Positions 41,771 through 51,510 are shown, numbered from the stretch's first letter. The stretch is 64,000 nt of DNA from CADEEN01 sp963816315 (GCA_963816315.1 CAWFJZ010000029.1:528318-592317), one strand, 5' to 3'. Program-made: numbers and translations. Notes: generated by a model from the sequence alone, not told the origin.

Positions 41771-43058
41771 ATGGCTGAGAAGATCGTTGCCGTCAAAGGC
41801 ATGAATGACCTGCTGCCCGACGAGGCGGCGAAGTGGGAGTGGGTCGAAGAAAAAATCCGCGGCCTGCTCGCGCGCTGGGGCTACCGCAACCTGCGCACGC
41901 CGATCGTCGAGCAGACACCGCTGTTCGTGCGTGGCTTGGGCGAGGTCACCGACATCGTCGAGAAGGAGATGTTCTCCTGGACCGACGCGATGAACGGCGA
42001 CCGGCTGACGCTGCGGCCCGAGGCCACCGCGGGCATCGTGCGCGCGATGGTCGAGCACAACGCGCTCTACAACGGCCCGCTGCGCATCTGGCAGATGGGG
42101 CCGATGTTCCGCCACGAGCGACCGCAAAAAGGGCGCACGCGGCAATTCCACCAGCTCGAACGTCGAAGCGCTCGGCCATGCCGGGCCCGATGTCGATGCC
42201 GAGATCATCCTGATGCTGCGCGCGTTGTGGCGCGAGCTCGGCTTTGTCGAAGGCCAGCACGTCGCGCTCGAACTCAACAGCCTCGGCCAGCCGGAAGAGC
42301 GCAAGACGCACCGCGCGGCGCTGATCGCGCACTTCGAAGCCCACGCCGACAAACTCGACGAAGACGGCAAGCGCCGCCTGCACAGCAACCCGCTGCGCAT
42401 CCTCGACACCAAGAATGCGGCCATGGCGCCTGTCGTTGCGACCGCACCGAAGCTGATGGACTTTCTTGGGCCCGAGTCGCTCGCACATTTCGACGCCGTG
42501 CGCGCGGTGCTCGATGCTGCGGGTCTTGCGTACACGATCAATCCGCGCCTCGTGCGCGGCATGGACTACTACAACCTCACGGTCTTCGAGTGGACGAGTC
42601 CGCTGCTCGGTGCGCAGGCGACGGTCTGCGGTGGCGGGCGCTACGACCAGTTGATCGAAACCCTCGGCGGCAAGCCGGCGCCGGGCATCGGCTTCGGTCT
42701 GGGCATGGAGCGCTTGATGCTGATGCTCGAAGCCGCGGGCCTCGAGCCTGCGCCGTCCGCGCCCGATGCCTATGCGCTGGTGCCCGACGCGCAGGCGCTG
42801 CCGCGCGTCATGGCCACGCTCGATGTGCTGCGCGCGCAAGGCGTGTCGGTGCTGATGCATGCCGGCGGCGGCTCGATGAAGTCGCAGTTCAAGCGCGCCG
42901 ATGCCAGCGGTGCCGCGTTCGCGCTGATCTTCGGCGCCGACGAACTCGCTGCGCAGCAGGTCGCGATCAAACCGCTGCGCGCAGGCGAGGGCGCTGCGCA
43001 GTTCACGCGCGCGCTCGCCGACGCTGCGTCCTGGGCGCAAGAGTTGCGCACCTCATAA
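41771..43058 (+). CDS. hisS: Histidyl-tRNA synthetase (frameshifted in this sequence)
   Basis: A class II aminoacyl-tRNA synthetase, about 428 aa with one base corrected. Motif 1 region EKIRGLLARWGYRNLRTPIV; motif 2 WQMGPMFRHERPQKGRTRQF; histidine-binding GMDYYNLTVFEW; motif 3 PGIGFGLGMERLMLMLEA; C-terminal anticodon-binding domain from DAYALVPDAQ. The frame breaks at 42156-42158 (CTCGAAC); deleting one G restores QFHQLNVEALGHAGPDVDAE. HisS is essential, so this is almost surely a sequence error. It lies between ispG and the yfgM-like gene, as in other betaproteobacteria. Confidence 0.95.
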
Positions 43059-43085
43059 TTCGCCCTTCGTTTTCGCAAACACCTC

Positions 43086-43778
43086 ATGGCAAGCCCTCTC
43101 GACCTGCAAGAGCAAGAACAACTCGACCAGATCAAGTCGTTCTGGAATCAATACGGCAACCTGATCACCTGGACCGTGACCTTGGCCTTGGCCGGCTTTG
43201 CCGGCTGGAACGTCTGGCAGTGGTGGCAGCGCGAACAAGGCGCCAAGGCCGGCGCGCTCTACGACGAGCTCGACCGCATGGCCGGCAGCGGCGACGTGGA
43301 GAAAACTGCGCGCGCCTTCGGCGACTTGAAGGAGCGCTTCCCGCGCACATTGCAGGCGCAGCAAGGCGCGCTGCTCGCGGCCAAGCTGCAGGCCGACAAG
43401 GGCCAGGCCGATGCGGCGCTGACGACGCTCGGCTGGGTGGCCGACAACGCCGGTGAAGACGAGCTGCGCAGCATCGCGCGCCTGCGCGCCGCCGGCCTGC
43501 TGCTCGACCAGAAAAAGTTCGACGAGGCATTGAAGCAACTCGACGCGGCGCAGCAGGGCAAGCCGCGCGAGTTCGATGCGCTGATCGCTGACCGCCGTGG
43601 CGACATCTTTGCCGCGCAGGGCAAACGCGCCGAAGCCGTGGCGGCCTATCAAGCCGCGTACAAGGCGATGGACGCGAAGACCGAGTACCGCACGCTGGTC
43701 GAGGCCAAGTTGACCGCCCTCGGTGCGGCGCCGGCAGCCGAGACTCTGGCCGTCACCGCCAGTGGGGTGGCCAAATGA
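43086..43778 (+). CDS. YfgM-like TPR membrane protein (ancillary SecYEG translocon subunit)
   Basis: A 230-aa protein with a cytoplasmic start (MASPLDLQEQEQLDQIKSFW), one TM segment (LITWTVTLALAGFAGWNVW), and a periplasmic TPR domain (LARLRAAGLLLDQ-like region, FDALIADRRGDIFAAQGKRA). E. coli YfgM works with PpiD at the Sec translocon. It sits between hisS and bamB, the conserved place, and overlaps bamB by four bases (ATGA at 43775-43778). Confidence 0.9.
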   Translation: MASPLDLQEQEQLDQIKSFWNQYGNLITWTVTLALAGFAGWNVWQWWQREQGAKAGALYDELDRMAGSGDVEKTARAFGDLKERFPRTLQAQQGALLAAKLQADKGQADAALTTLGWVADNAGEDELRSIARLRAAGLLLDQKKFDEALKQLDAAQQGKPREFDALIADRRGDIFAAQGKRAEAVAAYQAAYKAMDAKTEYRTLVEAKLTALGAAPAAETLAVTASGVAK

Positions 43779-44893
43779 GCCGGCACTCGTACCGCGCGGC
43801 TTGTTTGTTGGCCCTCTGCGCGGCGCTGGCCGCTTGTTCGAGCGACAAGCCCAAGCCGACAGCGCTGGAGTCGATCACGCCGCAGATCGCCGGTCGCTCG
43901 GTGTGGGACGCGCGCATCGAGGCCACGCCGTTCGTGCTCATGCCCTCGGTCAAGGACGATGCCTTCATCGTCGCCGGTGGTGACGGCAGCGTCGTTGCGC
44001 TGGCCAAAGACAGCGGCCGCGAGCTGTGGCGCGGCAGCGCCGGCGCGCGCCTGTCGGCCGGCGTCGGCAGCGACGGCAGATATGCGGCGGTGGTGACGCG
44101 CGACAACGAACTGGTGGTGCTCGACAAGGGCAACGTCAAGTGGCGCACACGCCTGGGCTCGCTCGTGGCCACCGCGCCGCTGGTGGCCGGCGAGCGCGTC
44201 TTCGTGATGGGTGTGGACCGCGCGGTGCAGGCCTACGACGTGCAGGACGGCCGCTACCTGTGGGATCTGCGGCGCGCAGGCGAGCCGCTGACACTGTCGC
44301 AGCCGGGCGTCGTCAGCGCCTTCAAGGACACATTGTTGGTCGGTCAAGGCCAGCGTCTGGCCGGCATCGACCCGCTGCGTGGCAGCGTGCGCTGGGAAGT
44401 GGCGATCGCCAACCCGCGCGGCACCAACGAGGTCGAGCGCGTGGCCGATCTCGTCGGCCCCGCAGCGCGTGCCGGCGACGTCGTCTGCGCCCGCGCCTTC
44501 CAGTCGGCCGTCGGTTGCGCCAATGCGCAGACCGGCACCTTGCTGTGGACGAAGAACATCGGTGGCGCGCAAGCCATCGGCGCGGACGCCGACCTCGTCG
44601 CCAGCGCCGACGGCAGCGGCCGCATCACCGCCTGGCGCGCCGCCAGCGGCGACTTGGCGTGGAATGCGGAGCAACTGCTGCATCGTGATCTGTCGGGCCT
44701 GCTGGTCGTCGGCCGCACGGTGATCGTCGGCGACTTCGAAGGCCAGGTGCACTTTCTCGATCGTGAAAACGGCAAGACGCTGTTGCGCCTGCCGACCGAC
44801 GGCTCGAAGGTCATCGGCACGCCGGTGGTGCTGGGCAACACGGTGCTCGTGACGACGAAGAAGGGCGGCCTGTTCGCTTTCAGGCCGGAGTAG
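43775..44893 (+). CDS. bamB: Outer membrane protein assembly factor BamB
   Basis: A 372-aa lipoprotein of the BAM complex. Signal and lipobox ALCAALAACSS; the rest is an eight-bladed PQQ-type beta propeller with repeats such as DGSVVALAKDSGRELWRGSA, GRYLWDLRRAGEPLTLSQPG and GRITAWRAASGDLAWNAEQL. Translation is coupled to the yfgM-like gene. der begins seven bases after the stop. Its partner bamD lies 10 kb upstream in a separate unit. Confidence 0.95.
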   Translation: MSRHSYRAACLLALCAALAACSSDKPKPTALESITPQIAGRSVWDARIEATPFVLMPSVKDDAFIVAGGDGSVVALAKDSGRELWRGSAGARLSAGVGSDGRYAAVVTRDNELVVLDKGNVKWRTRLGSLVATAPLVAGERVFVMGVDRAVQAYDVQDGRYLWDLRRAGEPLTLSQPGVVSAFKDTLLVGQGQRLAGIDPLRGSVRWEVAIANPRGTNEVERVADLVGPAARAGDVVCARAFQSAVGCANAQTGTLLWTKNIGGAQAIGADADLVASADGSGRITAWRAASGDLAWNAEQLLHRDLSGLLVVGRTVIVGDFEGQVHFLDRENGKTLLRLPTDGSKVIGTPVVLGNTVLVTTKKGGLFAFRPE

Positions 44894-44900
44894 GTTTTTC

Positions 44901-46241
44901 ATGAAGCCGGTCATCGCCCTCGTTGGCCGGCCCAATGTCGGCAAATCGACGCTGTTCAATCGGTTGACGAAAAGCCGTGATGCCATCGTCGCCGACTTCG
45001 CCGGCCTGACACGCGACCGCCACTACGGCGAAGGCCATATCGGCGGCCGCGAGTTCATTGTCATCGACACGGGCGGCTTCGAGCCGGAGAAGCCCACCGG
45101 GGTCGTTGCCGAGATGGCCAAGCAGACCAAGCAGGCCGTGGCCGAGGCCGATGCGGTGGTGTTCGTCGTCGATGTCCGCGCAGGCGTCTCGGGCCAGGAC
45201 CACGATATCGCGCGCTTTCTGCGCAGCGCCAACAAGCGCGTCTTCCTCGCCGTCAACAAGGCCGAGGGGATGAGCGAGTCGCCGCTGCTAGCGGAGTTTC
45301 ACGAGCTCGGCATCGGTGAGCCGATCGCCGTGTCGGCGGCGCATGGGCAGGGCATGCGCAGCCTGATGGATGCGGTGTTGGACGGCCTCGATATCGCCGA
45401 GCCCGAGGACGATCGAGCGCTCGACGGCAGCAAGCCGATCCGCCTGGCGGTGGCTGGCCGGCCCAACGTGGGAAAGAGCACGCTGATCAACACCTGGCTC
45501 GGCGAAGAGCGGCTGGTCGCTTTCGACCAACCGGGCACGACGCGCGATGCAATCCACGTGCCGTTCGAGCGCAACGGCCAACGCTTCGACCTCATCGACA
45601 CCGCGGGCCTGCGCCGCAAGGGCAAGGTCTTCGAAGCGATCGAGAAGTTCTCGGTCGTGAAAACGCTGCAGGCGATTTCCGACGCCAACGTCTGCGTGCT
45701 GCTGCTCGATGCGACGCAGGGTGTGGCCGATCAGGACGCGCACATCGCAGGCTACATTGTCGAGGCCGGCCGTGCAGTCGTTGTCGCGGTCAACAAGTGG
45801 GACGCCATCGACAGCTACCAGCGCCAGACCGTCGAGCGCCAGATCGCGCAGCGCCTGCCCTTCCTGCGCTTTGCCGAGGTGCTGCCCATTTCTGCGATCA
45901 AGCGCCAGGGCCTGGCGCCGTTGTGGAAGGCGATCGGTGCGGCGCACGCGTCGGCCCTCGTCAAGATGAGCACGCCGGTGCTGACGCGCCTCGTGCAGGA
46001 CGCCGTGCAGCACCAGCAGCCGCAGCGCGCCGGGCACTTCCGGCCCAAGCTGCGTTACGCGCACCAAGGGGGGCAGAACCCGCCGATCGTCGTCGTGCAC
46101 GGCAACTCGCTCGAACACATCACCGACAGCTACAAACGCTTTCTCGAAGGCCGCATCCGCGAGCATTTCAAGCTCGTCGGCACCCCGCTGCGCGTCGAGA
46201 TGAAGAGCTCACGGAACCCTTTCGACGACAAGGGTTCATAA
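44901..46241 (+). CDS. der: Ribosome biogenesis GTPase Der (EngA)
   Basis: A 446-aa protein with two tandem GTPase domains. First P-loop GRPNVGKS at 9-16 with DTGG (G3) and NKAEG (G4); second P-loop GRPNVGKS at 187-194 or so with DTAGLRRKGKV and NKWD. The C-terminal KH-like domain ends TPLRVEMKSSRNPF, the Der signature. It helps 50S subunit maturation. hfq follows after 66 bases. Confidence 0.97.
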   Translation: MKPVIALVGRPNVGKSTLFNRLTKSRDAIVADFAGLTRDRHYGEGHIGGREFIVIDTGGFEPEKPTGVVAEMAKQTKQAVAEADAVVFVVDVRAGVSGQDHDIARFLRSANKRVFLAVNKAEGMSESPLLAEFHELGIGEPIAVSAAHGQGMRSLMDAVLDGLDIAEPEDDRALDGSKPIRLAVAGRPNVGKSTLINTWLGEERLVAFDQPGTTRDAIHVPFERNGQRFDLIDTAGLRRKGKVFEAIEKFSVVKTLQAISDANVCVLLLDATQGVADQDAHIAGYIVEAGRAVVVAVNKWDAIDSYQRQTVERQIAQRLPFLRFAEVLPISAIKRQGLAPLWKAIGAAHASALVKMSTPVLTRLVQDAVQHQQPQRAGHFRPKLRYAHQGGQNPPIVVVHGNSLEHITDSYKRFLEGRIREHFKLVGTPLRVEMKSSRNPFDDKGS

Positions 46242-46307
46242 CGGAGTCATCCACGGCCACTGCGCTGTGATAACGTCTCCACCGTCATCCAACACGGAGT
46301 CAATATC

Positions 46308-46571
46308 GTGAGCAACAAAGGGCAGCTTTTACAAGATCCGTTCCTGAACCTGCTGCGCAAAGAGCATGTGCCGGTCTCGATCTACCTGGTCAACGGCATC
46401 AAACTGCAAGGTCAGATCGAATCCTTCGACCAGTACGTCGTCCTGCTGCGCAACACCGTGACGCAGATGGTCTATAAGCACGCCATCTCGACGGTTGTGC
46501 CGGGCCGCGCAGTCAACTTCCACGCCGTGGATCAGAGCGACGCGCCGGCTGGCGGCAACGGCAGCAACTGA
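46308..46571 (+). CDS. hfq: RNA chaperone Hfq
   Basis: An 87-aa Sm-like hexameric protein that pairs small RNAs with mRNAs. MSNKGQLLQDPFLNLLRKEH, Sm1 region LVNGIKLQGQIESFDQYVVL and Sm2 motif VYKHAISTVVP are complete, with a short C-terminal tail. ATG is preceded at a distance by GGAGTC. The 66-base gap to der could hold a promoter, but no clear hexamers were found. hflX follows 21 bases later (hfq-hflX-hflK-hflC block). Confidence 0.98.
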   Translation: MSNKGQLLQDPFLNLLRKEHVPVSIYLVNGIKLQGQIESFDQYVVLLRNTVTQMVYKHAISTVVPGRAVNFHAVDQSDAPAGGNGSN

Positions 46572-46592
46572 CGAGCGGCTGAACGCCACGTC

Positions 46593-47813
46593 TTGAGTTC
46601 CGAGTCGCACCACCGTTTCGACGCAGATCGCGTCGTGCCCACGCCTGCCGTTCTGGTCGGCGTGGACTTTGGGCCGGGCTCGTCGTTCGACCCGACGTTG
46701 GACGAGCTCGCGCTGCTGGCGCAGTCGGCGGGCGACGATCCGGTCGTGCGCATCACCGCCAAGCGCAAGGCGCCGGATGCGGCGCTGTTCGTCGGCTCGG
46801 GCAAGGCCGACGAGATCAAGGCGGCCGTGCAGACGCATCAGGCCCGCGGCGTCATCTTCGACCAGGCCTTGTCGCCGGCGCAGCAGCGCAACCTGGAACA
46901 ACACCTCGGCGTGCCGGTGGCCGACCGCACGGCGCTGATCCTCGACATTTTTGCTGCCCGCGCACAGAGCCATGAAGGCAAGCTGCAGGTCGAACTGGCG
47001 CGGCTGCAATACCAGGCGACGCGCCTCGTTCGGCGCTGGACGCACTTGGAGCGCCAGACCGGCGGCATCGGTCTGCGCGGCGGCCCGGGCGAGGCCCAGA
47101 TCGAACTCGACCGGCGCATGATCGGCGAGCGCATCAAGACGGTGAAGTCGCGGCTGGAGAAGGTCAAGAAGCAGCACCAGACACAGCGCCGCGCTCGCGA
47201 GAAGAGCGGTGCGCTGCGCGTTTCGCTGGTCGGCTACACGAACGCCGGCAAGTCGTCGCTGTTCAACGCGCTGACCAAGTCGCGCGCGCTGGCCGCCGAT
47301 CAACTGTTCGCGACGCTCGACACGACGACGCGCCAGATGTGGCTGGCCGAAGCCGGCAAGTCAGTGGTTCTTTCTGACACCGTGGGATTCATTCGCGATC
47401 TGCCGCACAAACTCGTCGATGCCTTTCGCGCCACGCTCTACGAAGCCACCGAGGCCGACGTGCTGTTGCACGTGGTCGATGCAGCGAGCCCGCTGGCCGG
47501 CGAGCAGATGGCCGAGGTCGAGCGCGTGCTCGAAGAGATCGGCGCCGAGCGCATCCCGCAGATCCTGGTCTTCAACAAGCTCGACCTGATCGAGCCGCAT
47601 GCGCAACCGCGTGCGCTGGCCGACGCCGTCGAGCGTGCGCCGGGCGTGGTCACGCCGCGCGTCTTCGTCAGCGCCAAGGACGGCCGCGGCCTCGACGTGT
47701 TGCGCCAACATGTGGCCGAGCGGCTGGCCGAGCGCTTGAACGGCGCGGCATTGCCTACACTTTCAACCTTGCCCGATCCACAGCCACAAGACCCGGTACA
47801 CGGAGCCGCATGA
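46593..47813 (+). CDS. hflX: GTPase HflX
   Basis: A 406-aa ribosome-associated GTPase involved in ribosome splitting and rescue. The N-terminal HflX domain (DPVVRITAKRKAPDAALFVG, GVIFDQALSPAQQRNLEQHL), glycine-rich GGIGLRGGPGEAQIELDRR, and G-domain (VGYTNAGKSSLFNALTK, DTVGFIRDLPH, NKLD) are clear. The start is TTG at 46593, without a strong ribosome site; a GTG at about 46637 is an alternative. The stop overlaps the hflK start by four bases. Confidence 0.95.
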   Translation: MSSESHHRFDADRVVPTPAVLVGVDFGPGSSFDPTLDELALLAQSAGDDPVVRITAKRKAPDAALFVGSGKADEIKAAVQTHQARGVIFDQALSPAQQRNLEQHLGVPVADRTALILDIFAARAQSHEGKLQVELARLQYQATRLVRRWTHLERQTGGIGLRGGPGEAQIELDRRMIGERIKTVKSRLEKVKKQHQTQRRAREKSGALRVSLVGYTNAGKSSLFNALTKSRALAADQLFATLDTTTRQMWLAEAGKSVVLSDTVGFIRDLPHKLVDAFRATLYEATEADVLLHVVDAASPLAGEQMAEVERVLEEIGAERIPQILVFNKLDLIEPHAQPRALADAVERAPGVVTPRVFVSAKDGRGLDVLRQHVAERLAERLNGAALPTLSTLPDPQPQDPVHGAA

Positions 47814-49105
47814 CCCCGCGATATCAAACTGCCGACGCCTCTTCGCCGTTGGCCGCGCCGTTGGCGCAACGCCTCGCAGCCGTCGGCCGCGCTGCGCGTG
47901 CGCTGGTTGCAGGCGCCGTGCCGATGTTCAACAAGGGCGACGGACCGCCGGACCTCGACGAGTTGTGGCGCGACTTCAACCGCAAACTCTCCGGCCTGTT
48001 CGGCGGCAAGGGCGGCGGACAGCGTCCGCCGCGTGACGGCGGTGGCAACGGCGGGGGTGGCAACAACTTCCAGCCCGACATGAAAAGCGCCGGCATCGGC
48101 ATGAGCCTGATCGCCGGCATTGCGCTGCTGGTCTGGCTCGGCAGCGGCATCTTCATCGTCCAGGAAGGCCAGCAGGCGGTGGTCAGCACGTTCGGCCGTT
48201 TCGCCAACACGCGCGAAGCCGGCATCCAGTTCCGCTGGCCGTACCCGTTCCAGGCGCATGAGACGGTGTCGGTGACGCAGTTGCAGTCGGTGGACGTCGG
48301 CCGCAACTCGGTGGTCCAGGCCACCGGCCTGCGCGACTCGTCGATGCTGACGCAAGACGAAAACATCATCGACATCCGTTTCACCGTGCAGTACCGGCGC
48401 GCCAACGCGCGTGCCTACCTGTTCGAGAATTTTCGCGCCGACGATGCCGTGCGCCAGGCCGCCGAAACCGCCGTGCGCGAAGTGGTCGGCCGCAGCAAGG
48501 TCGATGCGGTGCTGTACGAGCAGCGCACGGCGCTGGCCACCGATCTGGTGAAGTCGATCCAGGCACAGTTGAATCGCCTGAACGCCGGCATCCTGGTGGA
48601 CAACGTCAACGTGCAGAGTGTTCAGGTGCCCGAGCAGGTGCAGGCCGCGTTCGACGACGCCTTCAAGGCCGGCGCCGACCGCGACCGCCTTAAAAACGAA
48701 GGCCAGGCCTACGCGGCCAATGAGATCCCGAAGGCGCAGGGCACCGCGGCGCGGCTGAAGCAGGAGGCCGAAGCGCACCGGGCCACGGTCACCGCTCAGG
48801 CCGAAGGTGACGCGCAGCGTTTCCGCTCGGTGCTCACCGAGTACCAGAAGGCGCCGGCCGTGACGCGCGATCGCTTGTATCTGGAGACCATGCAGACCGT
48901 CTATTCGAACGTCAGCAAGGTTATGGTCGAAAGCCGCAACGGCTCCAATCTGCTGTACCTGCCGCTGGACCGCCTGCTGCAACAGGCCGGTGCTGTGCCT
49001 GCTGCCACGCCAGCCGCCCCGGCCGTGCCCGCCACCGAACCGGCCTCCGGACCCGACCCGCGAACGCGCGAAGGCGCACGCTCGCGCGAGCGCGAAAGCC
49101 GCTGA
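47810..49105 (+). CDS. hflK: FtsH protease activity modulator HflK
   Basis: A 431-aa SPFH-family membrane protein that with HflC surrounds FtsH. A Gly-rich cytoplasmic start (GGKGGGQRPPRDGGGNGGGG), one TM segment (MSLIAGIALLVWLGSGIFIV), then the SPFH domain (QQAVVSTFGRFANTREAGIQ, VQYRRANARAYLFENFRADD) and a helical KEAQ-like region (QAYAANEIPKAQGTAARLKQ). The N-terminal 35 residues before KGDGPPDLDELWRDFNRKL are unusually long. It overlaps hflX by ATGA; hflC starts 12 bases after the stop. Confidence 0.95.
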   Translation: MTPRYQTADASSPLAAPLAQRLAAVGRAARALVAGAVPMFNKGDGPPDLDELWRDFNRKLSGLFGGKGGGQRPPRDGGGNGGGGNNFQPDMKSAGIGMSLIAGIALLVWLGSGIFIVQEGQQAVVSTFGRFANTREAGIQFRWPYPFQAHETVSVTQLQSVDVGRNSVVQATGLRDSSMLTQDENIIDIRFTVQYRRANARAYLFENFRADDAVRQAAETAVREVVGRSKVDAVLYEQRTALATDLVKSIQAQLNRLNAGILVDNVNVQSVQVPEQVQAAFDDAFKAGADRDRLKNEGQAYAANEIPKAQGTAARLKQEAEAHRATVTAQAEGDAQRFRSVLTEYQKAPAVTRDRLYLETMQTVYSNVSKVMVESRNGSNLLYLPLDRLLQQAGAVPAATPAAPAVPATEPASGPDPRTREGARSRERESR

Positions 49106-49117
49106 GAAAGTACAAGA

Positions 49118-50017
49118 ATGAGCCGCATCGGATTCTTCGCCGTCACCGTCATCCTCGCGCTGATGGTCGCCGCCTCGACCCTGTTCGTCGTCGATCAGCG
49201 CCAGATCGCCGTTGTCTATGCCCTGGGCGAAATCAAGGAAGTCATCAGCGAGCCCGGCTTGAAGATGAAGCTGCCGCCGCCGTTCCAGAACGTCGTCTTC
49301 CTCGACCGGCGCATCCAGACGCTCGACAGCGCAGAGACAGCCGCCATCTTCACCGCGGAGAAGAAGAGCCTCGTCGTCGATTGGCTGGTCAAGTGGCGCA
49401 TCGCCGACTCGCGCCAGTTCATCCGTACCATCGGCTCCGACTTTCGTCTGCTCGAAACGCGTTTGTCGCCGGTGGTCCAGGCCGCGTTCAACGAGGAAGT
49501 CACCCGGCGCACCGTCACCGACGTGCTGTCCAAAGAGCGCGAGAAGGTCATGACCGACGTGCGCGCGCGCCTGCTCGACGATGCCAAGGCCTTCGGCATC
49601 GAGATCGTCGATGTGCGCATCAAACGCGTCGATTTCGTGGCCGCGATTTCCGACGCCGTCTATCGCCGCATGCAGTCCGAACGCCAGCAGGTCGCCAACG
49701 AGCTGCGCGCCACCGGCAACGCCGAAGGCGAGAAGATCAAGGCCGATGCCGACCGCCAGCGCAGCGTCATCGTCGCCGAGGCCTATCGCGACGCGCAGAA
49801 GGTCAAGGGCGAGGGTGATGCCAAGGCCTCGGCGCTGTACGCCGACGCCTTCGGCCGCGACCCGCAGTTCGCACAGTTCTACCGCAGCCTCGAAGCCTAC
49901 CGGGCGAGCTTTCGCAGCAAGAGCGACATCATGGTGCTCGACCCGGGCAGCGACTTCTTCCGCACGATGCGCAGCGGCGCGTCCGACGCGACGGCGGCCG
50001 CGCCTGCGCGCAAGTGA
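49118..50017 (+). CDS. hflC: FtsH protease activity modulator HflC
   Basis: A 299-aa partner of HflK. One N-terminal TM segment (IGFFAVTVILALMVAASTLF), then the SPFH domain (VVDQRQIAVVYALGEIKEVI, KSLVVDWLVKWRIADSRQFI) and a helical segment ending with FGRDPQFAQFYRSLEAYRAS, the HflC signature. A GC-rich repeat and the DUF2065 gene follow. Confidence 0.96.
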   Translation: MSRIGFFAVTVILALMVAASTLFVVDQRQIAVVYALGEIKEVISEPGLKMKLPPPFQNVVFLDRRIQTLDSAETAAIFTAEKKSLVVDWLVKWRIADSRQFIRTIGSDFRLLETRLSPVVQAAFNEEVTRRTVTDVLSKEREKVMTDVRARLLDDAKAFGIEIVDVRIKRVDFVAAISDAVYRRMQSERQQVANELRATGNAEGEKIKADADRQRSVIVAEAYRDAQKVKGEGDAKASALYADAFGRDPQFAQFYRSLEAYRASFRSKSDIMVLDPGSDFFRTMRSGASDATAAAPARK

Positions 50018-50030
50018 GCCGACGCCCGGC

Positions 50031-50090
50031 CGCCCGAAGGCGGCTCTCACCCCCGTGGGGGGTCGGCGCCACCGGCGCCTCGGGGGCCCG
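50031..50090 (+). repeat. GC-rich intergenic repeat, divergent member
   Basis: Between hflC and the DUF2065 gene lies a GC-rich segment with hairpin cores CCCCCGTGGGGG and GGCGCCACCGGCGCC. It resembles the elements at 20195 and 27532 in layout (GGCCG/CCCGAAGG blocks, palindromic core, end at the next ATG) but is not an exact copy. Confidence 0.5.
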
Positions 50091-50273
50091 ATGAGCGGCG
50101 AAACGCTCGTCGCTGCGCTGGCGCTGTTGCTCATCGCCGAAGGCCTGCTGCCGTTGTTGTCGCCGCGGTCTTGGAAAGAAGCCTTCGCCCGGCTGCTGCA
50201 ACTCCAAGATGGTCAACTGCGTTTCTTCGGCTTGATTGCCGTCGCCTGCGGGTTGCTGCTGTTGGCGTTGTAG
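50091..50273 (+). CDS. DUF2065 family small membrane protein
   Basis: A 60-aa protein with two hydrophobic segments (LVAALALLLIAEGLLPLL and FFGLIAVACGLLLLAL) separated by SPRSWKEAFARLLQLQDGQL, the DUF2065 pattern. Function unknown; the gene commonly follows hflC in proteobacteria, as here. ATG 50091 lies directly after the repeat, with no clear ribosome site. Confidence 0.88.
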   Translation: MSGETLVAALALLLIAEGLLPLLSPRSWKEAFARLLQLQDGQLRFFGLIAVACGLLLLAL

Positions 50274-50281
50274 CCCGTCGA

Positions 50282-50305
50282 TACAATGCCGTTTTCAACA
50301 ACGGC
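50282..50305 (+). promoter_or_regulatory. Possible -10 element and leader hairpin before hisZ
   Basis: TACAAT (50282-50287) is followed by a perfect hairpin GCCGTT-TTCAAC-AACGGC (50288-50305), 15 bases before hisZ. No good -35 hexamer is seen. It may be a start site with a structured leader for hisZ-purA. Confidence 0.35.
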
Positions 50306-50319
50306 GAGTTTTCGAGCCC

Positions 50320-51484
50320 ATGACGCGAGCCTGGCTGCTGCCTGAGCAAATCGCCGATGTGCTGCCGAGCCAGGCGCGGCGCGTCGAGGAGTTGCGGCGC
50401 ACGCTGATCGACCGCGCTCGCGGCTACGGTTATGAGCTCGTGCAGCCGCCGCTGATAGAGCACCTCGACTCGCTGCTGACCGGCACCGGCGCCGCGCTCG
50501 ACCTGAGAACCTTCAAGCTGGTCGATCAACTGTCGGGGCGCACGCTCGGTCTGCGCGCCGACATCACGCCGCAGGTGGCGCGCATCGATGCGCATCTGTT
50601 GAACCGCGACGGCGTGGCGCGGCTGGCCTATTGTGGGCCGGTGCTGCATGCCCGCGCGGACAGCGCGCTGGCCTCGCGCGAGTTGCTGCAGTTCGGCGCC
50701 GAGGTCTATGGCCACGCCGGGCTCGAAGCCGATCTCGAAGTGCATCGACCTGGCGCTCGATGCGCTCGGCGGCGCCGGCATCGGCGACGTGATGCTCGAC
50801 CTCGGCGACGCGCGCGTGCTTCGCGCGCTGCTCGCCGGCGCGGCGTTGGACGGCGAGCGCTTGACCGAGATGGCGAGTGCTCTGGCGAGCAAGGACGCTG
50901 CCGCGTTGGCCGCGCTTGTCCAGCCGCTGCAGCCCGAGGCCCGTGCCGGTTTGCAATCGCTGTTGCGGCTGTACGGTGGCCACGACGTGCTCGACGCCGC
51001 CCGCGCCACACTGCCGGCGCGCGAGCCGATTGGCCGCGCGCTCGATGACCTGTCGTGGCTGGCGGACCATGTGCGGCGTGCGCATCCGCAAGTGCGCATC
51101 GGCTTCGATCTGGCCGACCTCTCCGGCTATGCCTACTACAGCGGGCCGCGCTTTTCCATCTATGCCGAGGGCAGCAATGCAGCGCTGGCGCGCGGTGGGC
51201 GCTATGACGAAGTCGGCGCGGTGTTCGGCCGCAACCGGCCGGCCGTGGGCTTCTCGCTCAACGTCAAAGAGCTCGCGCTGGCGGCGCCGGGGCAGGGCGC
51301 GCACGCCGCGGTGCGCGCGCCGTGGAACCAATCGCCCGAGTTGCGCGAAGCGGTGCGCCGGTTGCGCGCCGAAGGCCACACGGTGGTCTGCGCGTTGCCC
51401 GGCCACGAGCAGGAGACGCAAGAGTACGACTGCGATCGCGAGTTGATCGAAGCGGCAGGGCGTTGGGTGCTGCGCGCCCTGTGA
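50320..51484 (+). CDS. hisZ: ATP phosphoribosyltransferase regulatory subunit HisZ (frameshifted in this sequence)
   Basis: A HisS-like protein that activates the short form of HisG in the first step of histidine synthesis; about 388 aa when corrected. N-terminus MTRAWLLPEQIADVLPSQAR, then LGLRADITPQVARIDAHLLN and FGAEVYGHAGLEADLEV. The frame breaks at 50740-50744; removing one C gives VIDLALDALGGAGIGDVMLD. The later GYAYYSGPRFSIYAEGSN and GGRYDEVGAVFGRNRPAVGF are typical. It lacks the synthetase anticodon domain, which separates it from HisS. hisG is not in the window. purA follows 26 bases later. Confidence 0.93.
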
Positions 51485-51510
51485 ACGAGTAGAAAGACGA
51501 GCAAGACATC

